DNA from: Isoetes taiwanensis
Taxonomy: Eukaryota; Streptophyta; Lycopodiopsida; Isoetales; Isoetaceae
Length of the DNA stretch: 64,000 nucleotides
Direction: 5' to 3'
Assembly: GCA_021234155.1 (NCBI GenBank)
Contig: JAJEKV010000034.1
Location: forward strand, 4,209,491 to 4,273,490
Part shown: positions 11,284-20,689 of the stretch, in pieces
How the letters are laid out: the number at the start of each line of letters is the position of its first letter
Position numbering within the stretch: position 1 is the first letter of the stretch
Notes under the pieces: model-generated
Databases searched by the model: none
Told to the model about the DNA's origin: nothing
Seen by the model: the letters and a program-made list of their open reading frames with translations, nothing else
Made by a program: the position numbers and the translations under genes

Positions 11284-13699
11284 GTGGTGAAACATTATCC
11301 TAGCAAGAGGTCCAAGTCAAGTAGTGATTGTTCACGTGAAGCTCTGACTAAGGTAAGGGGAATGGAATGTTGTTGGGCTAATTGTGTTCAGAAGTTTGAA
11401 ATTGATGAATTGGTGGAAGCAAGAGCCACCTTCCAAGAGTATACTTGTGATGAGAGGAGGACTTACATGTACTCTATTCATGAGCTTGCACTTCAAGATG
11501 AAAAATTCCCAAAGAAAAAAAAATACCCACTGCTAGGGACATGGATATGTAAAGTTGCATGGATACATATTCATGGCATTCCAATTTCATCTTGGCAAAA
11601 TTGGCAAGCACGTCATGCAAAGGGGAGTAAAATTGCATTACATGGAAATAATGGCATGTTGAGGACAACTTCTAGGATCCTGGCTGCTAGGGAGGTTTTT
11701 GAAAAATATGTTGAATTCAATGCTGAGAATATGCCACATAAAAGTAGGAAAGATCAACAGGGAAAAATAGTTGTCGAGAAGAGATTGCCATCCCATTGTA
11801 CCCGAGAAGAGCATATTGGAGGAAGTGAATGCTTTGCTTCGAGAACTACAGGTACCTGCAATATCTCAACCCAACTTTCAGAGACTATGGAGCAAGCACT
11901 TCAAGCATGTCACTATAGACACTTCGAACAACTTTGCAAAGTGCAACTTGTGTGCTAAGTTGAAAGAGATTCTTGATAAGACCAAGCAACCAAGCCAAAG
12001 GGCTAAGATAAGGGAGCAAATGAAAGATCACATGACAGACCAACTATCATGTAGATCCACTTATTGGATGTGGAGAACATTATCATGTTTGGAACCCAAT
12101 AACTATGTTTGTATTATACATGACAAGATGGATCAATCGAAGACTTGTTTGCCACAAGATAGTTACATACCCAAGCAAATCAATAGAGCTTATCCTTTGC
12201 AAGTCTCTCCGACAGTGCAATAGTGCATGGCTCGGTGCCAATTTATTATGGCCATTTTAGTTTGCAATTGTGGAGTGATGGTCCTGATTTTCATATTGGA
12301 AGTGTGATGAGGTGCTTGAGGAACTATGAGAGTGGTTATTCTGGTGACCTCCACAACCCTGGAGATGGTAGCCAACCACTCTTCAAAGGCATTGTTGGAT
12401 AGAAAGCCTAATAATTTAGAGAAGTTTACTAAGGCAAGGTTTAGGAAGTCAGGTGCTTCTGAACATGTTGGAGCCTCAAGTTTACGTCCCCAACCTCGAG
12501 ATCTACCACCAAGGTTCCTCCTCCAACTTGACAATTGTCTTTGAATGAGAATAAAAAACATTATATGTTCTCATTCCTATCTTATTTAACAGCCGTGGGT
12601 GTCTTTGAAAGAGTGAATTTAGGGTTCTTAATGCCCGGACATACTCATGAGGATGTGGATGCATTGTTTGGGAAGTATAGTGCGCAGTTGAAATCTCAAA
12701 CTGTGACCAATCTTCCTAGACTAATGGAAGTTCTTAGTGAATGCATTTCACCTTCTCCTATAGGGTTGATCATACAAGAGATGCCTGATTGGAAGAATTT
12801 TATCAAGGTTATGCTCTTGATATGGAAGGTCAATCTAGACCTCTTCAAGACACTTTTCTCGGGTCATGGGAAATAAGCCAATCATGCAATGGAAGATGAG
12901 ACCTTCGATGATAAATGGAGGCCGATGAGGGAGTACCTATATGGCACGAAGATGAAAATGGTAAACCTAAGATTCCAAGGGGTTAACTAAAAGCTCTTAA
13001 GCCTTTTCCAGAGGTGGATTCATTGCAAAGCACATTGGACGGCATTTCTGAATACATCAAGTATTGGAAAAATAACCCCTGATACCAACCTTGCATTGAT
13101 AGATTATTGGACACGTACATGGATTATTGGGACAAGTAGACACATCCTCGATGAACTCAAAGATGGATGGCTACCTAAGACTAGGTGGAGAGACTTGATA
13201 TTACCCGAGGAAGCCGATGATGTGGTTAGTAGTATTCGCAAGTCCATGGCTCCTCCAAATTTAAAAACACTATGTTGGTCCTAGGAAAGGAAGGCCTAAT
13301 ATCTCGGGCTGGAGGATTATGATCCCAAAGATGACTTGCTTTGCCATCAATTTGCACTTATAGTACCAGAGCGCAAAGAGATATACCCTGTGTGGATGGG
13401 TTACACCATCTCAGAGGTTTGCAAAGAAGTAGGTGACCGCAATGTGAACAAAGTTCGTGTGGAGTGGTGGTGTCCAATTACCCGCTTAAATGCAAGGGCG
13501 AGGAAGAAAAAGGTATAGAGACTGTTGGACAAAGAGATGGAAGAGAAACCCTATTGAAGGGGATGATTGGGTTGAGTTAGATACTATTTTATTTTCATGG
13601 ACCCCAAAGGTCATCCCAGGCAAGACTGCTAGGGTTACAATACCTGTGGAAGTGAGGAAGAAAGCTATGATATCTCTAGGGGTCACTTCTGAGAAGTAA
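11284..13699 (+). pseudogene. DUF7869-type transposase-like gene, decayed (copy 1)
   Basis: Segments at 11,284-11,958, 11,771-12,223, 12,535-12,876, 13,096-13,284, 13,336-13,518 and 13,490-13,699 spell one long protein through several frame changes. In order: a Cys-rich start (ECCWANC), EARATFQEYTCDERRTYM, ICKVAWIHIHGIPISSWQ, a CNLCAKLKEIL metal-binding-like pair, IIHDKMDQSKTCL, LLQLDNC, then NENKKHYMFSFLSYL and GFLMPGHTHEDVDALFGKYS, and a C-terminal part with PVWMGYTISEVCKEVG. The HDKMD, LQLDNC and GHTHEDVD stations resemble acidic residues of an RNase H-like fold, as in the C-terminal domain I know as DUF7869. A frameshift falls directly after LQLDNC and stops follow 12,876, so it is not functional. 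The paralogue at 24.96-26.88 kb keeps the same order. Confidence 0.65.
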
Positions 13700-13977
13700 T
13701 TGGCAATATGTAACTCGACATGCATATGTGAAATATTTTTAATTTTTAATGCAATCATGTTGTGCTGTTATAAAAAAAAGTCACATTCTCGATGCAAATT
13801 TACTAACCCGGGAAAAAGTTGCAGTGCCAAAATGGTCCAAAATCCTGACATAAATCCAATTTAAATGATGATGGTTTGAAGTCAATTCATCGGAAACTTA
13901 AAAGATGGGCTTTAAGACGTAAAATATACTAATAGCAGAGACAAATTGGCTTACAAAATATTTACTGTTATCAATAA

Positions 13978-14256
13978 TTGCTAGAAAAAAAGGGAGATAT
14001 AAACAAGGATGTTTGTTCAAAATTGTTAATCCAAAGCTGCAGTAAGAAGGAGGATAATTTATTAAGGGGAGGAAACATGTGGGCTTTGGGAGGGATGAGA
14101 TCAAGATCAAATAGAATCGATGATTCAATCGAGCGTCAGGTTTATGAATTTTGGCTTGATAATATCAAAGTTTCACCAAAGCTTAGAGATGCCATGAAGA
14201 GGAGAATACAAGCAATACAATACCTTGACATCTCACAGGTTTGCTCTTGCAATTGA
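13978..14256 (+). pseudogene. Fragment of another transposon-like protein
   Basis: The reading contains RIDDSIERQVYEFWLDNIKV followed by SPKLRDAMKRRI. A pattern of this kind (FW-x-(D/E)-N-x-(R/K)-VSP-x-(K/L)-(R/K)-D) occurs near the N-terminus of eukaryotic transposon-like proteins with DUF7869-type C-terminal domains. It lies about 280 bp past the end of copy 1 on the same strand and could be the start of a second unit. The surrounding frames are closed. Recognition is by a single motif. Confidence 0.35.
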
Positions 14257-15190
14257 AAAAATTCTTATTGGAGATTATGTTTTCTTCTTAATTTTTTCAT
14301 GACTATCTTCTATACATTCTAGTGCAGTTTCCCAGTGACCTATTACTAAATGCACATGGTTTTCATAAAATGTATTGCATCACAATGTTTGTTACATTGT
14401 TTACATACATTACAAGAGAAGGGGTCAATTCGTGTCATCAAAACGTCACCCAAACTTTGAAAAACATACACTATGCCATTATTGATGACATTTATAAAGA
14501 AGTGATATTATAGGTGCCATAATGTTTGTCATCTATAGCCTCACTTGTTGTGTTACTGGTAGTGTCAGTAACTTTGTTATGACGCAATAAATGTTGTTAT
14601 TATCATCAACTATAGTGTCACCAATTGCTACACATATAGCATCACTATTAGTGTCAGTGTCCACTACTTATAGTGTCACCAGTTGTTACATATATAGCAT
14701 CATTATTAGTGTTAGTATCCATTACTGACACTATAAGTGGTGTTATTAGCAACAGATATAATAGCAGCTTTAGTCTCAGAAATTCTGTCGATGTTTGTGT
14801 AGCCATAGTATATGCCACAATAGCTGTTACTATTTCAATCACCAATATTGTCAGATATTGCCCCATCAATTGTGTGACGTATTATGTCGATTCATATAGT
14901 GACATTATGAGTGTTATAGTAATAATATGACTGAAGATGCAACATTTTCAACAACTCCTTCATCAATTTATTAGTACACAATCTTGTTTGCTTGTTACAA
15001 GTAATGTTTGTACTTGTATCAATAATTGCGATATATCGCCTGGATATTACCATTTGATTCATTATGGAAGGTCAATAACTATGTTAGTCCAACATTGCAA
15101 TTCTATGGTATAAGCTATAGTGTCATATCTAAAGTCACTAAGATTGCATCATGGCGTATCATCACAATTGCAAGAAACACATCACTAGTT
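14257..15190. repeat. TAGTGTCACC-rich tandem and inverted repeats
   Basis: TATAGTGTCACC begins at 14,611 and 14,669, an exact 58-bp period, each followed by A(A/G)TTG(C/T)TACA(C/T)ATATAGCATCA. From about 14,732 the complementary word GACACTATAAGTGG appears, so the block includes opposite-orientation units. Similar TAGTGTCA and TAGTGACA words scatter to about 15,120. Open frames here on both strands are by-products of the repeat. No gene seen. Confidence 0.6.
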
Positions 15191-15192
15191 AC

Positions 15193-15245
15193 TATTACAA
15201 GAAATTTATCGCGGCGGCCAAGGCCGCCGCGAATATTTCTCTTCA
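15193..15245. repeat. CACTA-like terminus with GC-rich hairpin
   Basis: ACTATTACAAGAAATTTAT is followed by the arms CGCGGCGGCC and GGCCGCCGCG separated by AA (15,210-15,231). TACAAGAAA followed by GC-rich inverted repeats is reminiscent of CACTA-family ends (CACTACAAGAAA), though the exact CACTA start is not present. A related sequence in the other orientation lies at 53,289-53,340. Confidence 0.5.
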
Positions 15246-16483
15246 CTTGGATTTCAACTCAGATAACGAGGGTTTTGCAGGGTTTTCAGGTAAGCAAAAG
15301 AAGCCAATAGTGAGAAGACTATGTTGTTAGGAACTGCATTATGTAAATCTACAGTATGGTTCTATTCACAATGATTCTCTCTTCAACAACTAAGATTTTT
15401 TCTAGCTAATCATATAATTCTCACCATGTTTATTTAAAAATTTTAATTTCTTAGCGCCTTGTGCATTTATTCATCCACAGCTTCTTATCACCTTGTGCGT
15501 TCAAAGTTTTTGTTCCACAATTTCTTACCATCTTGTGCTTAATGGAAAGGCTACATTCTAACTTTCCATTAATTTTAACAAATTTGCACTTTATGATAGG
15601 TGTGGAGTGTGGACCAAATTCATGGCCGATCCATAGGTCATAGGTACTTCATGTTTAGGTCCCTTTTCATGTGGACCTATAGCATGTGAACCTTTTTATA
15701 TAGGTCATAGGGCCCATAAAATTCATGGGCCACATAGGTAGGTTTTAACATAATTTAAAGTCCCTTTTCTGCTCTTTCATCCTTTCCCATTTCATCTGAT
15801 CAATTGGGCAGTATAAAATCGGTACTATATTCGTCAATTTCGACCTTGCGTAACGAGTTGGGCATGGATTTTACGCCAGAGTCAGTGATGTACAACGATG
15901 GCGATCCATTTTTTCCCCTAAAGCTACAACTCTGGACAGCCTGCTCTGCACAGATCCGGCGATTTTGTCCAACTCTGTAAGCGGAAGCATGGGGCCTCCA
16001 ACTCCGACCTGTGTACCTCAGGATGCAGATCTGGAAGACATTCTGGGGGATCAGGAGCCAATATCTGGTAGAATCTTTTAAATCTAGACCTCTGAGCTCC
16101 TATAAAACAACATTTACTAAGCGTCTTGCTAATTTAGCACCTAAGGCCATTATAAGTGTATTGCGTGATTTGCTTTATGAACGCATATAGTTTGCATAAG
16201 TCACAACAAAACAATGTGTAAACATTGTGCGTCTTGCTAATTTTCGCAGTTTAGGGCCATTATAAACATTGTGAATCTTGTTGGTTTAGCAACTACAGCC
16301 TTGGCTTGCAAACGCAGTTGTGTTGCACCCCCCCCATACTGAAATTTTCGTTAATATCTACAGAAGTTGTAAATTACTAACATTTCTCAATTACTAACAT
16401 TTTTCATCTTTTAAACATCATGCATTTCTCAATTACTAACATTTCTCATCTTTTTCTCTCTTAATAAATTTAAAATAAAAAGT
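15246..16483. other. No gene recognised
   Basis: The interval holds AT-rich non-coding sequence with short internal duplications: GCGTCTTGCTAATTT recurs at about 16,119 and 16,227, followed each time by GGCCATTATAA. I see no protein motif and no RNA gene. Confidence 0.5.
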
Positions 16484-16756
16484 TTGAGGTCTGAGAATGA
16501 AACACTACGGTCTAGCTTTGCACAACTTCGAACAGAATTGAACGCAGTTAAGAAGGATATTTCAGATTTGAAAGGCCAATCGGCAGATTTAGGAAATGAT
16601 GCAGCAATGAATGAAATCAATAATCTGCGAACTGCCTTTGAGGAGTATGTGGAATCACAAGATAGAAAACAAAGGGCTCTGAACCTCAGAATTGTCGGAT
16701 TACCTGAGAAGGAAAATGAGAATACTAAGGAAGCTGTACTAAAACATGCCAACTAA
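16484..16756 (+). pseudogene. LINE ORF1 fragment (coiled coil plus start of RRM)
   Basis: The 90-residue reading has heptad-rich text (ENETLRSSFAQLRTELNAV, NEINNLRTAFEEYVESQD), a coiled coil, followed by LNLRIVGLPEKENEN. The form (N/R)-(L/I)-(R/V)-I-x-G-(L/M)-PE after a coiled coil is the hallmark junction of L1-like ORF1 proteins before their RNA-binding domain. The reading stops just after this point, where the foldback element begins, so the fragment is truncated. It is opposite in strand to the LINE at 17.2-19.5 kb. Confidence 0.65.
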
Positions 16757-16759
16757 GCC

Positions 16760-17213
16760 AAATGAAGATAAATGAACTACCAATCAGAAATCAGAGACTG
16801 ACGGGTCCAGTCAGCAAAACTGTTATAACTAACTCACTGGATCACATTTTCTAATATAACTATTGATAGAAAAGTCCAAATGAGCTCTTGTTTAGTGCAA
16901 TAGATAGATCTCATTGCGATCTTTCCAACCTTAGATGCTTTGCACATATTTTAACCACTTATGATTGTCAAAACTCCAAAAAATATGGTTTTTACCATTT
17001 TTTACTATCCTACGGGGTTAAAAGATATGCAAACCACCCAAGGTTGGAAAGATCTCAATGAGATCTATCTATTGCATCAAACAAGAGCTCATTTGGACCT
17101 TTCTATCAACACTCATGCTAGAAAATGTGATCCAGTGAGTTAGTTATAACTGTTTTGTTGACTGGATTACCAGTTCTGTTTTCTGATTGGCAGTTCATAC
17201 AGCTTAGTCAGTA
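16760..17213. repeat. Long foldback (hairpin) element
   Basis: The left arm from about 16,770 (ATGAACTACCAATCAG... ACTCACTGGATCACATTTTC ...CAAATGAGCTCTTGTTT... GATCTTTCCAACCTT) is matched by its reverse complement ending near 17,200 (...CTGATTGGCAGTTCAT). Arms are about 190-200 bp and clearly alike with scattered differences, and the loop is about 45 bp around 16,985. There is no coding capacity. The unit separates a plus-strand ORF1 fragment from a minus-strand endonuclease fragment. Confidence 0.75.
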
Positions 17214-17238
17214 GTTCTTAGAAGGCCCTTTTATGATC

Positions 17239-17535
17239 TCAAAAAATCCCTAATGTCCACGTGTAGCGATTATATCTATCAGCTTTATGAAGAGTGATAT
17301 ATGGGGCAAGAGCATCCTTAAAATAGCAAGCAACTCCACCGCAACCTCGTTGCCCATGACATTCATTAAATAATGAAAAGAATTGATAGCCTGTAAAATG
17401 AGGTAGCCGTTTGGCTGAATGCTCCCACGTTTCCATGAGCAGAAGGATATCCATATCTTTTGCAATGGGATTCAAGCCATCACCTTTACGCCATGGAAAA
17501 CCTCGACAATTCCAAGACACCAACCGAAGGCACAT
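17239..17535 (-). pseudogene. LINE ORF2 endonuclease, N-terminal half
   Basis: The reading opens LRLVSWNCRGFPWRKGDG, the (L/V)-x-WN-(C/V)-RG start of the apurinic-like endonuclease of non-LTR elements. It continues with DILLLMETWEHSAKRLP, where ME matches the catalytic Q/M-E-T motif, and GGVACYFKDALAP, and stops being recognisable after DRYNRYTW. The rest of the endonuclease and the whole RT are absent; the sequence runs into the CATTAGGG-bearing flank of the foldback. It is downstream of ORF1 sequence on the same strand, the normal order in this family. Confidence 0.75.
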
Positions 17536-17813
17536 TTCCTAGGAAGGTACATTTGAGGTATGAGCAAAGGTCTGTTGAGGAGGCTGGAGCAATAGAGGCG
17601 ACATGGGCAGCAGTAGCAAAGAACATCCGGCAAAGAAAACAAGCTAAAGCAGAAAGATCAAGGGTACCATTAGCAACATCGTGAGAGGAATGGCCTTGAG
17701 CATAAGAAGATGTGGTGGGTGCAGAAGATGGAACAACACGAGGTGCATTTGCAGCGTTGGTGTGTGTATGGGAAATGGGAGAATGGACTTTAACACCAGC
17801 AGTATGAGTGGCC

Positions 17814-18262
17814 TTAGCATGATGAAAGGCGCCAAAGAACGTTGCATGTGATGGTGTAAAAATACGTAGTTTTCCACGAATAAGTGCGTACCTTTACCAC
17901 CATTCTTTGAATGTCCCGGACCTTTTGCAAATTCTGGCGTCTGGCTAACTGTTGGGACTTAGTAAGATCAAAATCCAGATAGAGAGATGTCCCTTTCAAT
18001 TGCTTGGCCTGCTTGAGGATATCCATTTTAGTACTCAAATTTCGCCTTTCAGAAATTTCACTATGCGTGGTGGGCTGCAATGCTCCAACCCTATGTGCAA
18101 AGAAGGACAACAACTGGTGTTGTGAAGTCCAATTTAGCTAACACCAAAGTCTGTACCTTCTGTTGCAAGTCCTCTGATGCTTCTTCTGGCATGCCACGAA
18201 TTACCAGATTACACTGACGGTTGTGCCTATCAATGTATTCTCTAATCTCTGAAAGCGCGATG
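17814..18262 (-). pseudogene. LINE ORF1 C-terminal (RRM and CTD) part
   Basis: Beginning near 18,262 the minus strand reads EYIDRHNRQCNLVIRGMPEE, the RRM entry of L1-like ORF1. After a frame change it reads SFFAHRVGALQPTTHS and then DILKQAKQLKGTSLYLDFDL followed by TKSQQLARRQNL. The last part is the ORF1 C-terminal domain pattern (KG-x(4)-(L/I)-(D/N)-(D/E)-DLT(K/P)-x-Q-(L/R)). It continues the 18,291-19,535 frame after a short out-of-frame gap. Confidence 0.65.
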
Positions 18263-18290
18263 TAGATGCGGATGTAGATGCAAAACTTTG

Positions 18291-19535
18291 TTACATGAGA
18301 GTTTTGAAATTGGGGGAGGATGAACTAGGCATGGATCTCACATTAGAATCATGATGCTTTGAAGAAGAAGTTGGAGGTGCCTTGGTTGCATGAGAATAGG
18401 AACATTCCAAGGCAGCAACTCGACTAGATGTGTCATTAGCAAGCTCAGTCACTTGGCAGGTCATGCTTTCTTCCAATGCTCGCATGCGAGTATTACAACT
18501 CGTAGACACCTCAGAGACATGACGGAGTAAATCTTGTCTTTGCTTGCCAATATCAACCACTAGGTGCTCCACGGTCATATGACAGCCAGCAAACTCCAAC
18601 TTTGCGCCCTCAATTGCTTCCCAAAGCTTTGCATGTTCAGCATGAATTTTGCCAGTGAGCCTTGCAAGGTCGTTACGACACTCTGCCAATTCAGACCTCA
18701 ATGCACATCGAAATTGTGTCATCTCTTGTTGCTGCATGTGCAAAGTAGCTGTAAGAATGTCAAGCTTGTTCTCTAGGTCTTTTTGAAGCAAATTGACATA
18801 GAGAAGAAGACGTGCTGGACGAGGGATCTTGGAGAAATCATATGGGGTCAATGCCTCAGCAATCCGCTCCCTTTCATCATCCTGAGTTGAACCTCCAATG
18901 CATGTTGGAGGTGTAGCTGAGCGATATGCACTTCCAACACCTGTAGCAGATGCAATCTGCTCCCCATCAGCACCATGTGGTGAACCTCCAACGCATGTTG
19001 GAGGTTCGTCTGGGCCAGTTGCACTGCCAACACCTGTAACGGATGCAATCTGCTCCCCATCAGCACCATGTGTTGAACCTCCAACGCATGTTGGAGGTTC
19101 GTCTGGGCCATTTGCTCCACCAACACCATTGGGAATTTGCGATGGACAACGCTTATCCCGTTGAGAGTAAAGATGCAATGCCCTATTTAATGTCTGTTGT
19201 TTAAGATGAGCATCTTTATTGAGAGATCGAGTCACATCACCTTTGTAACCGTTATCTTTGTTCGTGGATCTGAGAGACTTCAAGGGGTGACGAGCAGGCC
19301 CTGACGGATTTGGCTGATCAAAGGGATTAATACCCACCATAGAAAAATCCCCTAGCTGCTGCAAAGGAATTGAAGGAGCCATTACTTCCAGAGGGCCGAA
19401 ATGGGCTGATCTATAATAGTAATCAGTCCCGAAATCAAAAAGTCCAAAAAGCTGAAATGTATAATGATGCAAATAGTCCGAATCAATGTCATTGGAAAGG
19501 TCCAGGCATAAGCTTTCCAACGAGCCCAAAATCAC
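18291..19535 (-). CDS. LINE ORF1 N-terminal protein, 414 aa, with 31-residue repeats
   Basis: Residues 1-130 are low in motifs. Residues about 131-215 hold tandem copies of a 31-residue unit (EPPTCVGGSTHGADGEQIAS...), encoded by 93-bp DNA repeats. From about residue 225 to 390 the protein is helical with coiled-coil periodicity (LLLYVNLLQKDLENKLDILT and CALRSELAECRNDLARLTGK). The next minus-strand sequence in another frame carries the ORF1 RRM start, so this is the N-terminal part of a LINE ORF1 protein, an RNA-binding chaperone-like partner of the reverse transcriptase. The frame is open for 414 codons but cut off from its RNA-binding part by a frameshift, so the element is dead. Confidence 0.65.
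   Translation of the reverse strand: MILGSLESLCLDLSNDIDSDYLHHYTFQLFGLFDFGTDYYYRSAHFGPLEVMAPSIPLQQLGDFSMVGINPFDQPNPSGPARHPLKSLRSTNKDNGYKGDVTRSLNKDAHLKQQTLNRALHLYSQRDKRCPSQIPNGVGGANGPDEPPTCVGGSTHGADGEQIASVTGVGSATGPDEPPTCVGGSPHGADGEQIASATGVGSAYRSATPPTCIGGSTQDDERERIAEALTPYDFSKIPRPARLLLYVNLLQKDLENKLDILTATLHMQQQEMTQFRCALRSELAECRNDLARLTGKIHAEHAKLWEAIEGAKLEFAGCHMTVEHLVVDIGKQRQDLLRHVSEVSTSCNTRMRALEESMTCQVTELANDTSSRVAALECSYSHATKAPPTSSSKHHDSNVRSMPSSSSPNFKTLM
18888..19130. repeat. 93-bp tandem repeat with palindromic core
   Basis: TGAACCTCCAA(C/T)GCATGTTGG begins at 18,888, 18,981 and 19,074, an exact 93-bp period. Each unit holds the near-perfect palindrome CCTCCAACGCATGTTGGAGG (8-bp arms, GCAT centre). 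The units keep the ORF1 frame, giving the 31-residue repeat. Confidence 0.85.
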
Positions 19536-19639
19536 CTGATTCTGATGTATCTAGCTCAAGTTATGAGCTCGAAAAGTTTTGCCGTCGGGCACCAAAAAGG
19601 CAGAGCGCCAAAAGGAGCGCCTAGAATGGAGTTGCCTGG

Positions 19640-20090
19640 ACAATTCATCAGTTGACTTTGGATGAAGTGGCACCTTGTTGGTGTAAAAAATGTACTGGTA
19701 GTAGGCGGATAGCATTTGACACTCGAGAGCAACATAGGTTCGCTTATGGATCATCTAATCTAACAAATACAAGCGGAGCATGACATGAGGTAGGCAATAT
19801 TGTTATAGCTTTATGTTTTATAAAGGATTAAGCCCATATAGTTATTATACTTCTTTATTTGTAGACATCAACTAGTTTGACAGACCAATCATTGGATGTG
19901 AATTTTGGTCCTGAGCCTGGTCTAATCGAAGCTATTAGCAACTTTTTTCCGACAAATGAAACTGAAGCCAATGATATTGCACCTGAAGCCCAAAACAATA
20001 ACAATGAGGTCATGGATGAGCCATTCAGTTTAGAGTTATGCAAACTGTTGGCTCAAATGTTGGCACATTTGGCCAACATTAAGATTTTTT
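19640..20090 (+). pseudogene. 5' part of CACTA TNP2-like gene
   Basis: At about 19,660 the plus strand reads VAPCWCKKCTGSRRIAFDTR, a C-x-C-x2-C start with a following basic and histidine segment, as in N-termini of En/Spm-type TNP2 proteins. A second segment at 19,877-20,090 reads LDVNFGPEPGLIEAISNFFP. Both precede, in order and on the same strand, the clear TNP2 core beginning near 20,690. Link to the core is inferred from position and type. Confidence 0.45.
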
Positions 20091-20229
20091 AATGTTTGGC
20101 CAATGATGTAGTGGTCTAAAATTTTATGGTGAAAGTTAGACCAGTTGCAAGAGGGAACATGGGGAGATTAGACCTCGTGTTGAAGGCAACTTGTCAACAG
20201 AGGCACCATGATGTTGTGAGACCATATAT

Positions 20230-20395
20230 TTAATTGTTTGAGCAATGGTTAAAATTGTTTGATTTTAGTGGAAGGTTAAGATTAAGTGGTGGAAATAAAA
20301 GGTGAAGATGAAGTGGTGGAGATAGAAGGTGTGGATTAAGTGGTGCAGTGTAGGGTTCAGATTAAGTGGTGATAAGAATGGCCTAGATTAAACAT
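20230..20395. repeat. Short tandem repeat with ATTAAGTGGTG units
   Basis: The words AAGATTAAGTGGTGGA, GATGAAGTGGTGGAGA, GGATTAAGTGGTGCAG and AGATTAAGTGGTGATA recur at roughly 30-35 bp. The block lies inside the CACTA gene region between its N-terminal and core segments. Confidence 0.6.
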
Positions 20396-20689
20396 TGTGT
20401 TGTATAAATATTGTGAAAAAAAAATAAAAAAATCCTCTTTCAGGCTCGTGGCAGAATGCATCTCTTATGGGCTTAGTGGCAAAAGCTCGAGGAGGGTGAG
20501 AGCCTCCTCCATACCCAAATCTGCCCCAAGCTCTGTATTTCATATTTCATCTTTTATTATCAGAAAACTCATTTTGGGTGCACTAAGTTCTTGGTTCTCT
20601 TTCTGTCAAAAATTTTCTTGTAGTTTTTCTTTGTTTTGCTTCAAAGTTTTGTTGCCACACCCCTCTTATGCTGGGTGGATAGGGGAATT

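Noticed and set aside
14654-14930. Opposed frames in the TAGTGTCA repeats
   Set aside because: They are open on both strands because of the repeat and its inverted copies.
18898-19164. Plus-strand frame antisense to LINE ORF1
   Set aside because: It exists only because the 93-bp repeats are open in several frames.
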